Position numbers and translations under genes: made by a program. Below are positions 61,380 to 64,000 of a stretch of 64,000 nt of DNA, in pieces. Position 1 is the stretch's first letter, and every line of letters begins with the position of its first letter. The DNA is taken from contig CAZXFW010000008.1 in assembly GCA_964640175.1 (NCBI GenBank), positions 92,459 to 156,458 on the forward strand. The letters run 5' to 3'. The DNA is from JACKDX01 sp964640175. GTDB lineage: Bacteria > Myxococcota_A > Polyangia > Polyangiales > GCA-016699535. The notes under the pieces were generated by a model. It saw only the letters and a list, made by a program, of their open reading frames with translations, had not been told where the DNA came from and made no database searches.

Positions 61380-61510
61380 TGTACTCTCCTAAATTGTGCC
61401 GTTGATTCCGTTTTCTTAGGCCAAAAGGGCCAGGTGTTTAGCACGCCCAAGAGCCCTTCTCAAGCGTCAGCGCCCTTATCCACCAGGCAACGCCGCATCC
61501 TACTGTTTCC
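61380..61510 (-). other. 131-base gap inside the S10 operon between rpsS and rplV
   Basis: Neighbouring S10 genes are 1-10 bases apart, but here 131 bases separate rpsS and rplV. I see no protein in it. It holds a GGCC-CTTTT-GGCC hairpin (about 61418-61432) and GC-rich repeats such as GGGCG. It could be an attenuator, an internal promoter region or a scar. Confidence 0.5.
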
Positions 61511-61813
61511 CTATTTCTTTCCTGTCTGAGGATTGACTTTCTTACCTGACTTTCTATCCGCCGCATGCCCCGTAAAGGTTCGCGTGGGCGCAAACTCGCC
61601 GAGCTTATGCCCGACCATGTTTTCCGTAACAAATACCGTGACAAACTTCCGGCCGTTATGAACGGCTAGGGTTACCCCCACAAAATCTGGGATAATCGTA
61701 GAACGCCGGGACCATGTCTTGATAATCTTCTTATCTTTGGTCTTTTGGGCTGCTGAAACTTTGTCCAGCAGGTGTTGGTCTACAAAAGGTCCTTTTTTAA
61801 CTGAACGCGCCAT
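61511..61813 (-). CDS. rpsS: Ribosomal protein S19 (uS19)
   Basis: 100 residues; MARSVKKGPFVDQHLLDKV, RRSTIIPDFVGVTLAVHNG and MVGHKLGEFAPTRTF. Binds near the A site head. Confidence 0.98.
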   Translation of the reverse strand: MARSVKKGPFVDQHLLDKVSAAQKTKDKKIIKTWSRRSTIIPDFVGVTLAVHNGRKFVTVFVTENMVGHKLGEFAPTRTFTGHAADRKSGKKVNPQTGKK

Positions 61814-61822
61814 AAATCACTC

Positions 61823-62650
61823 TCACTTCTTTGAACGGCGTTTGACGATGAACGCATCACTGCGCTTGTTTTTTCGGGTTTTTAAGCCTTTGGTCTTGAT
61901 GCCCCAAGGCGTACAGGGATGTCGCCCACCTGAACTGCGGCCTTCGCCTCCACCCATGGGATGGTCTACAGGGTTCATGGTGACTCCGCGGTTGTGAGGT
62001 CTACGGCCAAGCCAACGCATGCGTCCCGCTTTGCCAAGAGACACTCGGGAATGTTCCAGATTGGACACCTGCCCTACAGTTGCTTTGCAATCAAGGTGCA
62101 CCATGCGCACTTCTGAGGAAGGCAATCGAACCTGGGCATAGTCGCCATCTTTCGCCATAAGCTGAGCAGCCACCCCTGCAGAACGCACCATTTGTGCACC
62201 CTTGCCAGGCTTAAGCTCAATGGCATGAACCATGGTGCCAAGAGGGATGTGCCTCAGAGGCATGGCATTACCAGGCTTGATGTCTGCACGACGCGAGGAA
62301 AGCACCGTATCTCCCGCCTTCAACCCGTCAGGGGCCAACATGTAGCCCTTGCTGCCATCTGCATAATGCACAAGAGCAATGTGCGCGCTGCGATTGGGAT
62401 CGTACTCAATCCAGTGCACTCGGCCTGGAATTCCAATCTTATTGCGCTTGAAATCAATCAACCGGTAACGTTGTTTGTGGCCACCTCCACGAAACCGACT
62501 GGTGATCCGTCCGTAGTTGTTACGCCCCGCTTGCGATGATTGAGTTTCTGTCAGCGGCTTGTAAGGCCCCTCTTTGGTCAAGCCATCGAAGGTATAGACC
62601 TCGTAATAACGTCGCGCAGGAGATGTGGGTTTAAATCGTTTGACTGCCAT
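61823..62650 (-). CDS. rplB: Ribosomal protein L2 (uL2)
   Basis: 275 residues; NNYGRITSRFRGGGHKQRYR and GRRPHNRGVTMNPVDHPMGG with the conserved His of the peptidyl transferase area. Confidence 0.98.
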   Translation of the reverse strand: MAVKRFKPTSPARRYYEVYTFDGLTKEGPYKPLTETQSSQAGRNNYGRITSRFRGGGHKQRYRLIDFKRNKIGIPGRVHWIEYDPNRSAHIALVHYADGSKGYMLAPDGLKAGDTVLSSRRADIKPGNAMPLRHIPLGTMVHAIELKPGKGAQMVRSAGVAAQLMAKDGDYAQVRLPSSEVRMVHLDCKATVGQVSNLEHSRVSLGKAGRMRWLGRRPHNRGVTMNPVDHPMGGGEGRSSGGRHPCTPWGIKTKGLKTRKNKRSDAFIVKRRSKK

Positions 62651-62652
62651 GG

Positions 62653-62943
62653 TTAAGCTCCCTCAAACACCTCGATGTGTTGTCCCTTCTTTAGCGTGAC
62701 GAGGGCCTTTTTCCAGTTACGCGTCTTAGCGTACCCACGTCCCATACGGCGCATGCGCCCACGCACGATCAGCGTTCGTACATCGGCCACATGCACGTTG
62801 AAAAGCTTTTCGACTGCATTACGAATTTCAGCCTTATTGGCTCCTAAATTTACCTCAAATAGGTAAACGTTGCTCCGCTCTCTAAGAACGTTACCTTTTT
62901 CGGTTAACATGATCGGTCGTTTGATAATGTCTTCGATTTGCAC
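62653..62943 (-). CDS. rplW: Ribosomal protein L23 (uL23)
   Basis: 96 residues from GTG 62943, placed 7 bases after the rplD stop with TGAGG as ribosome-binding site; the upstream extension would overlap rplD. IIKRPIMLTEKGN and VEKLFNVHVADVRTLIVRG are standard. Docking site for trigger factor and SRP. Confidence 0.96.
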   Translation of the reverse strand: MQIEDIIKRPIMLTEKGNVLRERSNVYLFEVNLGANKAEIRNAVEKLFNVHVADVRTLIVRGRMRRMGRGYAKTRNWKKALVTLKKGQHIEVFEGA

Positions 62944-62950
62944 AGTTGCC

Positions 62951-63580
62951 TCACATGCTCTTGTAACGTTCTTGCAACACTTCAACCGCCTGTTTGGTAA
63001 GCACCAGATGCTCGTGTCGGAGCAAGTCGTACAGATTAACTCCCTCAGGTGGAAGAAATTGATGTTTTGTAAGATTCCGAGTGCTTAGTCGCAGATTGGC
63101 GTTGTCTTTGCCGTCCACAATCAACGAACCTGTACTTACCTTCAGAGCGTCAAGCACCTGGTTCAACGCCTTGGTCTTGATTTCAGACAACTCAAAGGAA
63201 TCAACAATCGTGAGCTTACCTTCTTTGACTTTCATGGACAGCGCACTGCGCACCGCACCCAGCCGCATTTTTCGCGGTGGCCTGTAGCTATAATCACGTG
63301 GCAATGGACCATGAGCTTTACCACCACCCACAAATACTGGAGCGCGAATCCCACCGTGCCGTGCACGGCCCGTCCCCTTCTGCTTATAAATCTTACGGGT
63401 CGAGCCAGATACCTCTGCACGGTTTTTGGCCTTCGCTGTACCGCTACGTCGAGACGCCAATTGCGCCTTAACGACCTCGTACAACAACGCTTCGTTGATC
63501 GGTGCGTAAAAAACTTCCTGAGCAAGCTCAAACTCGCCCACCTTTTTACGCTTCAAGTCATAAACTTCGATTTTTGCCAT
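62951..63580 (-). CDS. rplD: Ribosomal protein L4 (uL4)
   Basis: 209 residues; KIYKQKGTGRARHGGIRAPVFVGGG loop reaches the tunnel. Normally rplC precedes it; here the previous gene is rpsJ, only 47 bases away. Confidence 0.98.
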   Translation of the reverse strand: MAKIEVYDLKRKKVGEFELAQEVFYAPINEALLYEVVKAQLASRRSGTAKAKNRAEVSGSTRKIYKQKGTGRARHGGIRAPVFVGGGKAHGPLPRDYSYRPPRKMRLGAVRSALSMKVKEGKLTIVDSFELSEIKTKALNQVLDALKVSTGSLIVDGKDNANLRLSTRNLTKHQFLPPEGVNLYDLLRHEHLVLTKQAVEVLQERYKSM

Positions 63581-63627
63581 TCATTCACCTGTGACACACA
63601 CGTAATTCTGAGTGCTCGAAACCGACC

Positions 63628-63942
63628 CTAGGACTTAATCTCCACATCTACGCCTGCCGAAAGGTCCAGTTTCATCAAGGCATCCAATGTTTGCTGTGTA
63701 GGTTCAAGAATGTCGAGCAGACGTTTGTGAGTGCGAACTTCAAACTGCTCTCTCGACTTCTTATCGACGTGAGGGCCTCGTAACACCGTATACTTGTTGA
63801 TGCGAGTTGGCAGAGGAATCGGCCCTGCCACCCGAGCGCCAGTTCGTCGCACGGTATCCACGATCTCACCAGCTGACTGATCGAGCAGCCGATGATCGTA
63901 TGCCTTGAGACGAATACGTATTTTAGTTGCTGCGGTTGCCAT
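63628..63942 (-). CDS. rpsJ: Ribosomal protein S10 (uS10, NusE)
   Basis: 104 residues; IRIRLKAYDHRLLDQSAGEIV and PLPTRINKYTVLRGPHVDKKSREQFE. Also acts in transcription antitermination with NusB. Followed directly by rplD instead of rplC. Confidence 0.98.
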   Translation of the reverse strand: MATAATKIRIRLKAYDHRLLDQSAGEIVDTVRRTGARVAGPIPLPTRINKYTVLRGPHVDKKSREQFEVRTHKRLLDILEPTQQTLDALMKLDLSAGVDVEIKS

Positions 63943-63945
63943 GCC

Positions 63946-64000
63946 TTACTCCAAAATCTTAGTGACAACACCGGCACCCACGGTACGGCCACCTTCCCGT
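63946..64000 (-). CDS. tuf: Elongation factor Tu, last 17 residues
   Basis: The reverse strand at the window edge encodes REGGRTVGAGVVTKILE and stop, the invariant C-terminus of EF-Tu. The gene continues beyond base 64000. Only three bases separate its stop from the rpsJ start. Confidence 0.95.
   Translation of the reverse strand, partial: REGGRTVGAGVVTKILE

Noticed and set aside
61438..61644. Reverse-strand frame overlapping rpsS and the rpsS-rplV gap
   Set aside because: Mostly within rpsS in another frame; no ribosome-binding site or conserved motif.

Overview
The window is one end-to-end piece of a bacterial chromosome, gene-dense on both strands, with no insertion sequence, prophage, CRISPR array, integron or plasmid function visible. 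The genes point to a Gram-negative of the Myxococcota (former Deltaproteobacteria): an FHA-domain sigma-54 activator, a receiver fused to an XRE helix-turn-helix, a type IVa pilin, a transmembrane Hanks-type pseudokinase, an ArsA-like ATPase in a heme operon, many lipoproteins, and several small proteins I recognise only as lineage-type unknowns. Base composition looks near-balanced, which is low for that phylum. Packing is very tight, as in a compact or reduced genome. I cannot name the species.

Layout. 1-2500: tldD (5' end outside the window) and tldE/pmbA, the two halves of a peptide-processing protease. 2576-8134: a lipoprotein, a reductase-like SDR protein with coaE, astA, a lipoprotein with a heme-binding motif, and pilA. 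8224-17013: tRNA-Phe, an FCP1-like lipoprotein, a likely outer-membrane protein, hemL, rluD with two unknown genes, a DUF2752 protein, a degenerate REC-GGDEF protein, rsmB and tRNA-Pro. 17041-25231: REC-XRE regulator, TPR lipoprotein, a large membrane iron-sulfur reductase, fliO-fliP, a thiolase and the FHA/sigma-54 activator. 25358-29022: a parvulin-type isomerase, rseP and nadE. 29039-35008: a six-gene reverse-strand operon (unknown, ccsA/hemX-like, hemA, hemC, ArsA-like ATPase, glmU) whose genes mostly overlap by 4-8 bases. 35145-40011: trxA, pseudokinase, dut, pnp and rpsO. 40233-43874: a tightly coupled operon of a class III aminotransferase, a LuxE-like acyl-protein synthetase and a LuxC-like acyl reductase. 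43851-49636: two metallophosphoesterases, unknowns, a FolE-like GTP cyclohydrolase I facing ribA, prfA and rpmE. 49788-64000: acyP, then the S10-spc-alpha ribosomal super-operon on the reverse strand from tuf (3' end only) to rplQ.

How the parts work together. The iron-sulfur reductase and thiolase fit electron transfer from, and thiolysis in, acyl-CoA oxidation. HemL, HemA and HemC give the C5 route towards porphyrin, and the CcsA/HemX-like protein and the CxxCH lipoprotein suggest cytochrome c use. RseP and the parvulin act in envelope proteostasis. The most interesting candidates for undescribed biology are the aminotransferase-LuxE-LuxC operon, which has no luciferase genes and could make a fatty aldehyde and then an amine; a ribosomal operon without rplC, infA or map; an orphan fliO-fliP pair; the pseudokinase; and the striking number of convergent gene pairs whose stop codons interlock.
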